Assembly (NCBI RefSeq): GCF_000426485.1
Contig: NZ_AUFL01000015.1
Span: 62,001-126,000 of the forward strand
DNA from: Indolivaga capnocytophagoides DSM 22835
GTDB lineage: Bacteria > Bacteroidota > Bacteroidia > Bacteroidales > Dysgonomonadaceae
Length of the DNA: 64,000 nt
Direction of reading: 5' to 3'
Part shown: positions 8,936 through 16,981 of the stretch, piece by piece
Layout of the letters: each line of letters opens with the position of its first letter
How positions within the stretch are numbered: the first letter of the stretch is position 1
The notes under the pieces: model-generated
Seen by the model: the letters and a program-made list of their open reading frames with translations, nothing else
Databases searched by the model: none
What the model was told of the DNA's origin: nothing
Program-made: the position numbers and the translations under genes

Positions 8936-9994
8936 ATGCAAAATAAATCTGGTAAAATAAGTCTTTGGAAAATTCTCCTGCCTACATTCCTTGGCATAGG
9001 AGTAATCGTTTTTATGTTTCTCAAAGATTTATCAGGAACAGAAAACTCCGAAAAACTGGAACAACTTAAACAGATATTCATTACCGGAAATACAATATTC
9101 TGGTTCTTTATAGCTTTATTACTGATGGTAGGACGAGACCTTGGTTTTACGATACGCTACCGATATCTGACCGAAAAGGTGTTGTCTTGGAAACAATCAT
9201 TGAAGGTTACTCTGCTGGCTGAGTTCGGTACCGCAGTTACCCCTTCGTCGGTAGGAGGGTCAAGTATGGCTATTTTATTTCTATCGAAAGAAAATATTCC
9301 GGTAGGACGCAGTACAGCTATGGTGTTTATCACAATGCTGCTCGATGAAATGTTTTTTGTAGTTACGTTTCCTCTTCTTTTATTTTTTGTACCGGTAAAA
9401 GAGCTTTTTCCGGAAGTATCCGCCATACAAATCGGTGTTATTTCTCTTTTTATTGCTGCCTATATTGTAAAATTTCTTCTTTGTGTGTGCCTTATTACAG
9501 GATTATTCTTTAAACCTCAGGCTATAAAATGGCTTTTGGTAAAGCTTTTCAGGTTGCCGTTTTTGAGACGATGGAGTATTGCAGCCGAAAAGGCCGGGAA
9601 TGATCTTATCCTTAGTTCAACTGAAATAAGAGGGAAAGGTATTCGTTTTTGGTTCCCTTTAGTAATGTCGACAGTACTCTCGTGGTGTTCTCGCTTTTTT
9701 GTCGTAAATGCTCTTTTTATGGCATTTTTTCCTGTACAAGATCAATTGTTGATCTTTGGTCGGCAGTTTGTGATGTGGGTGTTAATGATATTGAGCTTTA
9801 CTCCCGGTGCAAGCGGATTGAGTGAGATCATATTCAAGCAGTATCTGAGTGCATTGATTCCTATTGCAGGATTGGTGCCTGTGATCATTCTTTTATGGAG
9901 ATTACTTAGTTACTATAATTATCTTTTTATCGGAACGATACTTGTTCCTCGATGGGCAAGTAAGGCCTTCTCGAAGGTAGATAAAGTTCAATAG
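8936..9994 (+). CDS. UPF0104/lysylphosphatidylglycerol-synthase-like membrane protein (flippase-like)
   Basis: A 352-residue polytopic protein with about eight hydrophobic segments. It matches the membrane domain shared with MprF (UPF0104/YbhN family): conserved blocks are GRDLGFTIRYRYL, LLAEFGTAVTPSSVGG and SFTPGASGLSE. The soluble aminoacyl-transferase domain of MprF is absent, so lipid aminoacylation is not expected. A lipid or lipid-linked substrate flipping role is inferred from the family. It has its own promoter, and downstream lies a copy of the dispersed palindrome. Confidence 0.82.
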   Translation: MQNKSGKISLWKILLPTFLGIGVIVFMFLKDLSGTENSEKLEQLKQIFITGNTIFWFFIALLLMVGRDLGFTIRYRYLTEKVLSWKQSLKVTLLAEFGTAVTPSSVGGSSMAILFLSKENIPVGRSTAMVFITMLLDEMFFVVTFPLLLFFVPVKELFPEVSAIQIGVISLFIAAYIVKFLLCVCLITGLFFKPQAIKWLLVKLFRLPFLRRWSIAAEKAGNDLILSSTEIRGKGIRFWFPLVMSTVLSWCSRFFVVNALFMAFFPVQDQLLIFGRQFVMWVLMILSFTPGASGLSEIIFKQYLSALIPIAGLVPVIILLWRLLSYYNYLFIGTILVPRWASKAFSKVDKVQ

Positions 9995-10000
9995 TATATT

Positions 10001-10059
10001 TTAAATATAACAGGCTTTGGCTGTTACTTGCCAAATCAATAAACAGGTCTGAGACCTTA
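10001..10059 (+). repeat. Dispersed palindromic element, copy 1
   Basis: The tail holds a hairpin with arms TAACAG (10008-10013) and CTGTTA (10021-10026), then ACTTGCCAAA. The core GGTCTGAGACC is at 10046-10056, ending in TTA. The core finishes 10 bases before the esterase start codon. Confidence 0.85.
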
Positions 10060-10066
10060 AATTTTT

Positions 10067-10921
10067 ATGGAAAAAATAAAATCGGGATGCAGAACCCTTA
10101 TTGTTCTGTTTATTTTTACATCTGTCTTATCGGGTTTTAGCTGTGCACAGGTTACTCAAATAAATGAAGTAAGTATATACAGCGGTAAAATGGATATTAA
10201 TGTCAAAAATATCGTAATTCTGCCCGCAGATTATAACAGTCGGACTTCGAAGAAATATCCGGTTGTTTATCTATTGCATGGGCATGGAGGTAATCAGAAT
10301 TCTTTTCTGAACATAAAGCCCAATCTTCCTGAACTTGCCTCAATAAACCAAGTTATATTCGTTTGTCCGGATGGAAAAGTCAGCTGGTATTGGGATAGCC
10401 CGACTGATCCGAAAATACAATACGAAACGTATGTTTCTAAAGAATTGATTGATTACATAGATTCGCATTACAGAACGATATCCGATAAAAGCGGTCGGGC
10501 TGTAACAGGATTCAGTATGGGAGGCCATGGAGCCTTGTGGATGGCTGTTACTCATCCTGAGACTTTTGGCGCAGCAGGTTCTATGAGTGGAGGTGTGGAT
10601 ATTCGTCCTTTTCCCCGAAACTGGAATATGTTGAACTCGTTGGGAACTTATACCGAAAATAAGGCAGTCTGGGATAGTCATACAATAGCAACACAAGTAG
10701 AAAAACTCCGTAAAATAAGCCCGAACCTGATAATAGATTGCGGACAAGGCGATTTTTTCTTTAAAGTAAACGAAACTTTACATAAAGATTTAGCTGATAA
10801 GAAAATTAACCATACTTACATCAGCTCGCCGGGAGAGCATAATAGTGTATATTGGAATAAGACCTTCGATTGGCAATTGGCTTTTTTTGTCGAATTTTTC
10901 GCTGCTTCAAGACCCAATTAA
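10067..10921 (+). CDS. Secreted esterase, esterase D/CE1-like family
   Basis: A 284-residue alpha/beta hydrolase with an N-terminal signal sequence (cleavage likely near GFSCAQ; the lipobox is imperfect, so lipidation is uncertain). VYLLHGHGGN gives the oxyanion region and GFSMGGHGALW contains the nucleophilic serine. A conserved DCGQGDFFF gives the Asp and SPGEHNSVYW the His. The family covers feruloyl and acetyl-xylan esterases and S-formylglutathione hydrolase. An exported enzyme removing acyl groups from plant glycans is plausible but unproven. The 5' leader carries a palindromic element core 10 bases before the ATG. Confidence 0.85.
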   Translation: MEKIKSGCRTLIVLFIFTSVLSGFSCAQVTQINEVSIYSGKMDINVKNIVILPADYNSRTSKKYPVVYLLHGHGGNQNSFLNIKPNLPELASINQVIFVCPDGKVSWYWDSPTDPKIQYETYVSKELIDYIDSHYRTISDKSGRAVTGFSMGGHGALWMAVTHPETFGAAGSMSGGVDIRPFPRNWNMLNSLGTYTENKAVWDSHTIATQVEKLRKISPNLIIDCGQGDFFFKVNETLHKDLADKKINHTYISSPGEHNSVYWNKTFDWQLAFFVEFFAASRPN

Positions 10922-10969
10922 AGTCATCCATCTTGTGAGGTTGGAATAACTATAGGCATATTGAACGTA

Positions 10970-11210
10970 TTTTATCTATAGTAGAAAGTTCTTTGATTGG
11001 TTTATGGGTATTCTTTATTTATACGGTTGTATTATGACCGTAGGAGCAAATAGTTATTTGCCCGAAATAAGATCGAATATCGGGCGAAAGATTTTTTGTA
11101 CCTGCAGTGCCTCAGAAGCCGTCTAACAATTTTTGAGCGTTTGCTTTGGTAAGAAAAAGAATACAAATAAAAAATGTATATTTTTGTGTAACGTTTGTTA
11201 CCTTTTGGAG
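10970..11210 (+). repeat. 240-bp dispersed repeat, copy A
   Basis: Runs from TTTTATCTATAG to GTTACCTTTTGGAG and is about 96% identical by eye to the inverted copy at 16731-16971. It contains a small palindrome GCAAATA-GT-TATTTGC and, near its end, GTAAC-GTTT-GTTAC. A TAnnTTTG-like TATTTTTG at 11179-11186 could drive recG, 93 bases further on. A weak remnant of the GGTCT core may follow at 11216. It fills most of the 357-base gene-free spacer 10922-11278, where I see no gene. Confidence 0.85.
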
Positions 11211-11278
11211 GTTAAAGGTCTGAAAAGGAGAAGATAAAAAGAAACAAACAGATACGAAGATTAAACTGTTTAAACGTA

Positions 11279-13375
11279 ATGCCGGATATTTCAAATACAG
11301 ACATAAAATACCTGCCGGGGGTAGGTCCTAAAAAGGCTGAGATACTCAACAAAGAGTTGGAGATCTTCACTCTTGACGATCTTCTACATTACTATCCATA
11401 TAAATACATCGACAAAAGCCGTATTTTTTACGTTCATGAGATAGATGGCAATATGCCCTATATTCAGTTGAAAGGACGTATTACGGCATTCGAAACATTT
11501 GGAGAAGGTCGTCACAAACGGTTGGTAGGGCATTTTACCGATGGAACAGGATTTGTAGATCTGGTTTGGTTTCAGGGGCAAAAATTCGTTACCGATAAAT
11601 ATAGGACAAACTCACCATATATAGTATTCGGGAAACCTACGGTTTTCGGCAGTAAATTTAATATCGCTCATCCTGATATAGATCCTTATATAGAAGAAAA
11701 GACCGAAATTGGAGGTCTTTTCGGTTATTACAATACTACGGAGAAAATGAAAAAACATTTTCTGAATTCGAAAGCTATTCAGAAAATAATATCATCTGCT
11801 CTAAGTTCAGCGATAGAGAATCTGCCCGAGACACTACCTCCCTATATCTTACAGGAAGCTAAACTGATGTCTATAAAGGAGGCGATGTGGAATGTGCATA
11901 TTCCCTCCAATCCTCAAATATTGCGTGATGCTCAATATAGACTCAAATTTGAAGAACTTTTCTATATTCAGCTGAATATATTGAGATATACTTCTGCCCG
12001 AAAAGCTAAATTGAAGGGATTTGTGTATTCTCAGGTAGGAGAAAATTTTAATTCGTTTTACGAGAAAAACCTGCCATTTCCACTGACAGGAGCGCAGAAA
12101 AGAATTATCCGTGAAATAAGGCAGGATATGGCAACCGGGCAGCAGATGAATCGGCTTTTGCAAGGAGATGTCGGTAGCGGGAAAACATTAGTCGCATTAA
12201 TGATTATGCTTATTGCCCTCGATAACGGATTTCAAGCCTGTATGATGGCTCCGACAGAGATTCTGGCTACTCAGCACTATTATACCCTGAAAGAGTTCTT
12301 ATTCGGGCTGAATATACGTGTTGAGCTATTAACCGGATCGACACGTAAAAAAGCAAGGGAAGAAATCCATTCAAGCCTTCTGACCGGAGATATCAAAATA
12401 TTGATAGGTACACATGCTCTGATTGAGGATACCGTTCAGTTTAGTAATCTGGGATTAGTAGTCATTGACGAACAACACCGTTTTGGAGTTGCTCAGCGAG
12501 CTAAGCTCTGGTCGAAGAATACTAATCCTCCGCATATTCTGGTTATGACGGCTACACCGATTCCGCGTACTCTGGCTATGACTGTGTATGGTGATCTGGA
12601 TGTGTCGGTTATAGATGAACTCCCACCGGGGCGTAAGCCTATACAGACAATTCATCAGTTTGATAAAAAAAGAGGAGCCTTGTATAACTCGATCAAAAGG
12701 CAGTTGGATGAAGGCCGACAGATTTATTTTGTATATCCCCTGATTGAGGAAAGCGAAAAAATAGATTTAAAGAACCTTGAAGAGGGGTTTGAACATATTA
12801 AAGAAGTATTTCCCGATTATATCGTTTGCAAGGTACACGGTAAAATGAAACCTGCGGAAAAAGAAGAAGAAATGGGACGTTTTGTGCGTAATGAGGCTCA
12901 GATTATGGTTGCCACAACCGTTATCGAAGTTGGCGTAAATGTGCCGAATGCTTCCGTGATGGTAATTGAGAGTGCACAGCGGTTCGGACTCTCGCAATTA
13001 CATCAGTTGAGAGGAAGAGTAGGACGTGGAGCCGATCAGTCTTATTGTATTCTTATTACTCCGTATGAATTATCGGCAGACTCGAGAAAGCGAATCGATA
13101 TAATGGTTGAAAGCAACGATGGTTTCGAAATTGCTGAAGCTGATCTTAAGCTCCGAGGACCGGGAGATTTGGAGGGAACACAGCAAAGCGGGGTAGCATT
13201 TAATCTTAAAATAGCAGACCTTGTGAAGGATTCGCAGATAATGTATTATGCCCGTGAAATAGCACAAAAGGTTATTGATGAAGATCCTGCACTTGAACGC
13301 CACGAAAATCAGGTATTGAAGCAACAACTCCGTAAATTGGGAGGAAACCGTTATAACTGGGGGCTTATTAGTTGA
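11279..13375 (+). CDS. recG: ATP-dependent DNA helicase RecG
   Basis: At 698 residues this is full length. RecG regresses stalled replication forks and processes Holliday junctions. The N-terminal wedge/OB domain covers about residues 60-160 and begins after a helix-hairpin-helix-like YLPGVGPKKAEIL. Walker A GDVGSGKT is near residue 297, the DEQH box in VIDEQHRFG near 397, MTATPIPRTLAM follows as motif III, and RGRVGRG is motif VI. The C-terminal RecG block DLKLRGPGDLEGTQQSG is present. It is expressed from the spacer holding repeat copy A and ends at a strong bidirectional hairpin. Confidence 0.97.
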   Translation: MPDISNTDIKYLPGVGPKKAEILNKELEIFTLDDLLHYYPYKYIDKSRIFYVHEIDGNMPYIQLKGRITAFETFGEGRHKRLVGHFTDGTGFVDLVWFQGQKFVTDKYRTNSPYIVFGKPTVFGSKFNIAHPDIDPYIEEKTEIGGLFGYYNTTEKMKKHFLNSKAIQKIISSALSSAIENLPETLPPYILQEAKLMSIKEAMWNVHIPSNPQILRDAQYRLKFEELFYIQLNILRYTSARKAKLKGFVYSQVGENFNSFYEKNLPFPLTGAQKRIIREIRQDMATGQQMNRLLQGDVGSGKTLVALMIMLIALDNGFQACMMAPTEILATQHYYTLKEFLFGLNIRVELLTGSTRKKAREEIHSSLLTGDIKILIGTHALIEDTVQFSNLGLVVIDEQHRFGVAQRAKLWSKNTNPPHILVMTATPIPRTLAMTVYGDLDVSVIDELPPGRKPIQTIHQFDKKRGALYNSIKRQLDEGRQIYFVYPLIEESEKIDLKNLEEGFEHIKEVFPDYIVCKVHGKMKPAEKEEEMGRFVRNEAQIMVATTVIEVGVNVPNASVMVIESAQRFGLSQLHQLRGRVGRGADQSYCILITPYELSADSRKRIDIMVESNDGFEIAEADLKLRGPGDLEGTQQSGVAFNLKIADLVKDSQIMYYAREIAQKVIDEDPALERHENQVLKQQLRKLGGNRYNWGLIS

Positions 13376-13380
13376 AAAAA

Positions 13381-13424
13381 AAATCGAATACCCCGTTTTA
13401 TTAGACGGAATATTCGATTTAATT
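13381..13424. terminator. Bidirectional rho-independent terminator between recG and the GntR gene
   Basis: Arms AAATCGAATA (13381-13390) and TATTCGATTT (13411-13420) pair perfectly and extend with a few mismatches toward the loop. An A-run precedes and a T-rich stretch follows, so it suits both convergent genes. Confidence 0.8.
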
Positions 13425-13441
13425 CTTTTCACCTAACAGTC

Positions 13442-13822
13442 TTAGATAAGACTCGTTTCACTTACTCTTTTGTTTGTCTTGTAAAGATCAATCAATTCGC
13501 CTAAAGTAATTTTAAGTGAATTCATCGTAGTAAAAAACTCGGGAACCTGGCTGTCATAGAATGATCTTCTCATCAAATCCAAAGCATTCTTATAAGAATC
13601 TTTAGTTAAGAAAAGACCAACGCCTCTTTTGGACATTAATACATCTTCACTCTGAAGCAATTCGAGTGATCGCATCAAGGTGTTATGATTTACTTCTAAT
13701 TCTTTTGCCAGTTCTTTAACTGTTGGGATTTTTGTTTCCTCTCTCCATTCTTTTGTTACTATCTTCTGAGATATAACATCTACAATCTGGAGGTAAATGG
13801 GTTTGTTTTTATGGAACTCCAT
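13442..13822 (-). CDS. GntR-family transcriptional regulator, short YtrA-like type
   Basis: A 126-residue protein. The N-terminal winged helix-turn-helix (PIYLQIVDVISQKI, then IPTVKELAKELEVNHNTLMR) is the GntR DNA-binding domain at residues 8-75. The remaining 50 residues are helical and lack the ligand-binding FCD or UTRA domain, as in the YtrA subfamily that often controls an adjacent ABC transporter. No such transporter is adjacent here. A -7 box TATATTTG lies 28 bases upstream, close enough for autoregulation. Confidence 0.88.
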   Translation of the reverse strand: MEFHKNKPIYLQIVDVISQKIVTKEWREETKIPTVKELAKELEVNHNTLMRSLELLQSEDVLMSKRGVGLFLTKDSYKNALDLMRRSFYDSQVPEFFTTMNSLKITLGELIDLYKTNKRVSETSLI

Positions 13823-13849
13823 AGCTTTGATATTTTGAGTGTTGTATTA

Positions 13850-13857
13850 CAAATATA
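13850..13857 (-). promoter_or_regulatory. Candidate -7 box for the GntR gene
   Basis: The minus strand reads TATATTTG, 28 bases upstream of the GntR start. Confidence 0.5.
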
Positions 13858-14291
13858 GCACTAGTTTTCTATATAAATAGGCCATAAATGTTATTTTTTA
13901 ACTTTTTAACCTTTTTTAATTTAAGATAAAAGGCTTTTTTTCAATTGCTTAAAAATACACGGAATTCTATATTCCTGTTTTAACGTATGATTCATTTGTA
14001 TTTATTAACGATATATTTCGATCAATAGGCTCAATTTGAAAATTGGCAGGTAGATAAAAAAAGGCAATAATATATTTTTAGACCAATCAGAATTATTCTA
14101 AAAAATCATATTATCAAGTTTTAATTTTAATCCTTTTATCAAAGTACAACGGTCTAAATCGTTAGATTCATTTTATGTATAGATAAATTTTCACAAAAGT
14201 GATTGTTCTTTCTATTTTAATAAGAGGATTGAGTACTTTATAATTAGAAAATATTACCGGAATATTTAATCTTTCTATTACTTGTATTTGT
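13858..14291. other. AT-rich gene-free spacer
   Basis: About 430 bases rich in A and T runs between the GntR promoter and the promoter of the small ORF at 14337. No coding frame, repeat copy or stable GC hairpin was recognised. TATAGATAAA at about 14178 resembles the end of the 240-bp repeat family but stands alone. Confidence 0.6.
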
Positions 14292-14299
14292 TATATTTG
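14292..14299 (+). promoter_or_regulatory. Candidate -7 box upstream of small ORF and DUF6340 gene
   Basis: TATATTTG, 38 bases before the ATG at 14337 and about 180 bases before the lipoprotein start at 14476. Confidence 0.45.
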
Positions 14300-14336
14300 T
14301 ACTAATTCAATTGAGATTATATCTAACACTAAATAA

Positions 14337-14438
14337 ATGATAGTTTTTAATGATATTAAGCTAGAATTTAGAACTCTAGGGGAGCAGATCTTAATTGGTT
14401 TAGGAAGTAAGGCTGCTAAAACCTTATTATACTTATAA
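14337..14438 (+). CDS. Possible 33-residue small protein
   Basis: ATG at 14337 opens a 33-codon frame ending in TAA at 14438. The peptide begins MIVFNDIKLEFRTLG and ends KAAKTLLYL, with an amphipathic middle. It lies behind a -7 box and 37 bases upstream of the DUF6340 lipoprotein start, so it could be a leader peptide or an independent small protein. Local base composition is less AT-biased than the spacer before it. No family is recognised, and a chance frame of this length is possible. Confidence 0.35.
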   Translation: MIVFNDIKLEFRTLGEQILIGLGSKAAKTLLYL

Positions 14439-14475
14439 AGGACTATTTCATCAAAATATTAAACAGTTATCATAT

Positions 14476-15537
14476 ATGAGAAAGTTATTCTTTCCATCTG
14501 TAATTTTGCTTGCTGTGGTATCATTTGCAGCATGTACAGCACCCCAATCACTGGTTATAAATGTTCAGAAGCCTCCGCAGATCGCTTTGCCCGGGGCAAT
14601 AGGAAATGTTATCGTTGTCAATAATTTAGTTGTACAGCCAGCATTTCAGGGGAGCACAATACAAAAATATGATAAGAAAGGAAATCCGATCTACGAAGAA
14701 TTATCTGTTCCGTCCGATAGTCTGGGCATTATCCTTTCCGGAGCATTGTATGATCGTCTGGCAGATTTGAATTACTTTAAAGAAGTATCTATTTATGACA
14801 AACCTCTGAGAGACGATTTGTCTTATGAGGATATTAAACCTATAGATTCCCTTGCTGTTAAAGAAATTTGTCAAATATCTAATTCCGATGCAATTATATC
14901 TCTCGACAGATTTTTCGTTATATCAAATGCCTTGCAGGATAATGACGGACTAGGGGTTAAAGCAGATAATCTCGACCTGAAGATGTCAGCTTCTTTTTCG
15001 ATTTATTCGAAGGAAGGACGGCTTATATCCAATTCGCTCACTCTTACCGATAGTATTTATTGGACGGCTTTGTATTACAATGATCATCTTGTTTCGGATA
15101 ATCCTCTTCCTTCAAGAGAAGATGCGCTTAAAGAAGCAGCCCGTTATGCCGGTGAAAAGATAGCTGATGCACTTGTTCCGTATTGGGTAGAAACTCCGCG
15201 TTTATTTTTTAATGAGAATAATAGTGCTATATTATTGGCTCAGAAAGATCAATGGGCAGAGGCTCTGAAGATATGGGAAGCTGATTACAATCAGGAATCG
15301 AAATTCAAAAGAAAAGCTCGGCTTGCGTTTAATATTGCTTTGGCAAATGAATTGACCGACAACCTTATGGGTGCTATCAGTTGGGTATCTATTTCTTCCG
15401 ACCTATTTAAACAAGCGGTTCTTACGGGAGTTGACGAACAGAATTACCTGAGAGCAGAACAGTATAAAAAGGATCTTCTGACTCGTTACGCAGACTTCAA
15501 ACTCCTTGATATAACCGGACGATCATCCGGCGAGTAA
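14476..15537 (+). CDS. DUF6340-like lipoprotein
   Basis: A 353-residue lipoprotein: signal peptide with lipobox FAAC at residues 17-20. The mature protein begins with a beta-rich segment (ALPGAIGNVIVVNNLV) and ends with a helical, tetratricopeptide-like part (WAEALKIWEADYN, then ARLAFNIALANELTDNL). This layout matches uncharacterised Bacteroidales DUF6340 proteins anchored in the envelope. Function is unknown. It is convergent with the dipeptide epimerase gene, whose stop lies 24 bases away. Confidence 0.75.
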   Translation: MRKLFFPSVILLAVVSFAACTAPQSLVINVQKPPQIALPGAIGNVIVVNNLVVQPAFQGSTIQKYDKKGNPIYEELSVPSDSLGIILSGALYDRLADLNYFKEVSIYDKPLRDDLSYEDIKPIDSLAVKEICQISNSDAIISLDRFFVISNALQDNDGLGVKADNLDLKMSASFSIYSKEGRLISNSLTLTDSIYWTALYYNDHLVSDNPLPSREDALKEAARYAGEKIADALVPYWVETPRLFFNENNSAILLAQKDQWAEALKIWEADYNQESKFKRKARLAFNIALANELTDNLMGAISWVSISSDLFKQAVLTGVDEQNYLRAEQYKKDLLTRYADFKLLDITGRSSGE

Positions 15538-15560
15538 GACCTGCCCTATTTGCTTTATAT

Positions 15561-16589
15561 TCAGAATATTTTTTTTACCCCTATACCGGGAAGATCGTTT
15601 AATACAATCTTCCCGTTTATTATTTTAGTACCCGAGAAACAATCGTTTGTAATGAGCAATGCTCCGTCTAAATCGGCAAATTTTACAGCAGGAGATAATT
15701 GAGATGCCGCCGAAATAGCACAAGATGTTTCGGTCATGCACCCAAGCATTACATCAAAACCCATTTGCGGAGCAGCAGTGATCATTTTCCAGGCTTCATG
15801 CAAACCTGTACACTTCATTAATTTGATATTAATACCAGAGAATGCCCCTTTTATCCGTTCCATATCGGCAAAACGCTGAATTGATTCATCGGCATATATT
15901 GGCAAAGGGCTGTGTGAGGTGAGCCATGCGCTGCTTTCCAGATCATTTTTTATCATTGGCTGTTCAATCATTACTGCTCCCTGTTCTTTAAGCCAACAGA
16001 TCGAATCTAATGCCTGCATACGGTCTTTCCACCCTTGGTTGGCATCAATAGCAAGCGGAAGGTCTGTAACACTTCGTATGGCAGATATTATCTGTTTGTC
16101 GTTTATCCCACCGAGTTTTACTTTCAGTATTTTGAAATCATCCGCAACTTCGGCTACTTTTTTACGCACTACATCATCTGTATCCATACCTATTGTATAG
16201 GTTGAGTAAGGTGTTTTAGACGGATCGAGATTCCAGATCTTATACCATGGCTTATTCTTTATCTTTCCGGTCAAATCATGTAAAGCTATATCTACAGCGG
16301 CTTTTGCAGCGGTATTTCCTGCTTCAATATTATCGATATAGGATAATATTTCTTCGATTTTTTCGAGATTGTTGAATGTCGAAAAATCGATTTTTTCAAG
16401 GAAATCAATAACGGTCTTTTGCGTTGCTCCCAGATATTGCGGTAAAGAGGCTTCCCCATAGCCTGTGATTCCATCGTACTCCAGTTCTACAAGTACAACC
16501 GGTGTTGTCGTCCTGGAATAAGTTGCTATTGTAAACGGATATTTTAACTGCAACTCATACGGTTGCCATCTAAGATTCAGCCTTGCCAT
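15561..16589 (-). CDS. Dipeptide epimerase (L-Ala-D/L-Glu epimerase type), enolase superfamily
   Basis: A 342-residue muconate-lactonising subgroup protein. The K-x-K base pair is in FKILKVKLGG. Metal ligands are in LAIDANQGW, VMIEQPM and IYADES, and the second base lysine in INIKLMKC. These match the family that epimerises L-Ala-D-Glu released from murein and related dipeptides, in the cytoplasm. That fits a role in peptidoglycan recycling but the exact dipeptide is not readable. A hairpin within its 3' end (15587-15615) could stop transcripts from the convergent lipoprotein gene. Confidence 0.88.
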   Translation of the reverse strand: MARLNLRWQPYELQLKYPFTIATYSRTTTPVVLVELEYDGITGYGEASLPQYLGATQKTVIDFLEKIDFSTFNNLEKIEEILSYIDNIEAGNTAAKAAVDIALHDLTGKIKNKPWYKIWNLDPSKTPYSTYTIGMDTDDVVRKKVAEVADDFKILKVKLGGINDKQIISAIRSVTDLPLAIDANQGWKDRMQALDSICWLKEQGAVMIEQPMIKNDLESSAWLTSHSPLPIYADESIQRFADMERIKGAFSGINIKLMKCTGLHEAWKMITAAPQMGFDVMLGCMTETSCAISAASQLSPAVKFADLDGALLITNDCFSGTKIINGKIVLNDLPGIGVKKIF

Positions 16590-16611
16590 TTCTTTACTAT
16601 TTTCATTTACC

Positions 16612-16725
16612 TTAAGGTTACAGACTTATTTGCCTCGCCTTCCCTTCGGCGATTGTTAATTGTTGATTTTGCAAGCATAACAGCAAGAGCTGGTTATCGC
16701 TCTAAAACACATCATTAAATACTTT
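16612..16725 (-). repeat. Dispersed palindromic element, copy 2 (degenerate core)
   Basis: Core remnant AAGGTTACAGACTT is followed by GCAAGCATAA, a hairpin with arms ATAACAGC (16677) and GCTGGTTAT (16689), and the conserved tail end CATCATTAAATACTTTC. The tail runs directly into the 240-bp repeat copy B, showing the two units joined. Confidence 0.75.
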
Positions 16726-16730
16726 CTATC

Positions 16731-16971
16731 ACTCAAAAGGTAACAAACGTTACACAAAAATATACATTTTTTATTTGTATTCTTTTTCTTACCAGAGCAA
16801 ACGCTCAAAAATTGTTAGACGGCTTCTGAGGCACTGCAGGTACAAAAATCTTTCGCCCGATATTCTATCTTATTTGGGGCAAATAACTATTTGCTCCTAC
16901 CGTCAATAATCCAACCGTATAAATAAAGAATACCCATAAACCAATCAAAGAACTTTCTCCTATAGATAAAA
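16731..16971 (-). repeat. 240-bp dispersed repeat, copy B (inverted relative to copy A)
   Basis: Near-identical inverted partner of 10970-11210, with about nine differences by eye. Minus-strand TATTTTTG at 16762-16755 is the promoter-like box also seen in copy A; here it points toward the dipeptide epimerase. The spacer 16590-16981 holds only this repeat and palindromic element copy 2. Confidence 0.85.
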
Positions 16972-16981
16972 ATCTTGGAAT

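Noticed and set aside
11112-11294. 60-residue minus-strand frame across repeat copy A and the recG start
   Set aside because: It overlaps the recG start, is built from repeat sequence and lacks a ribosome site; chance open frame.
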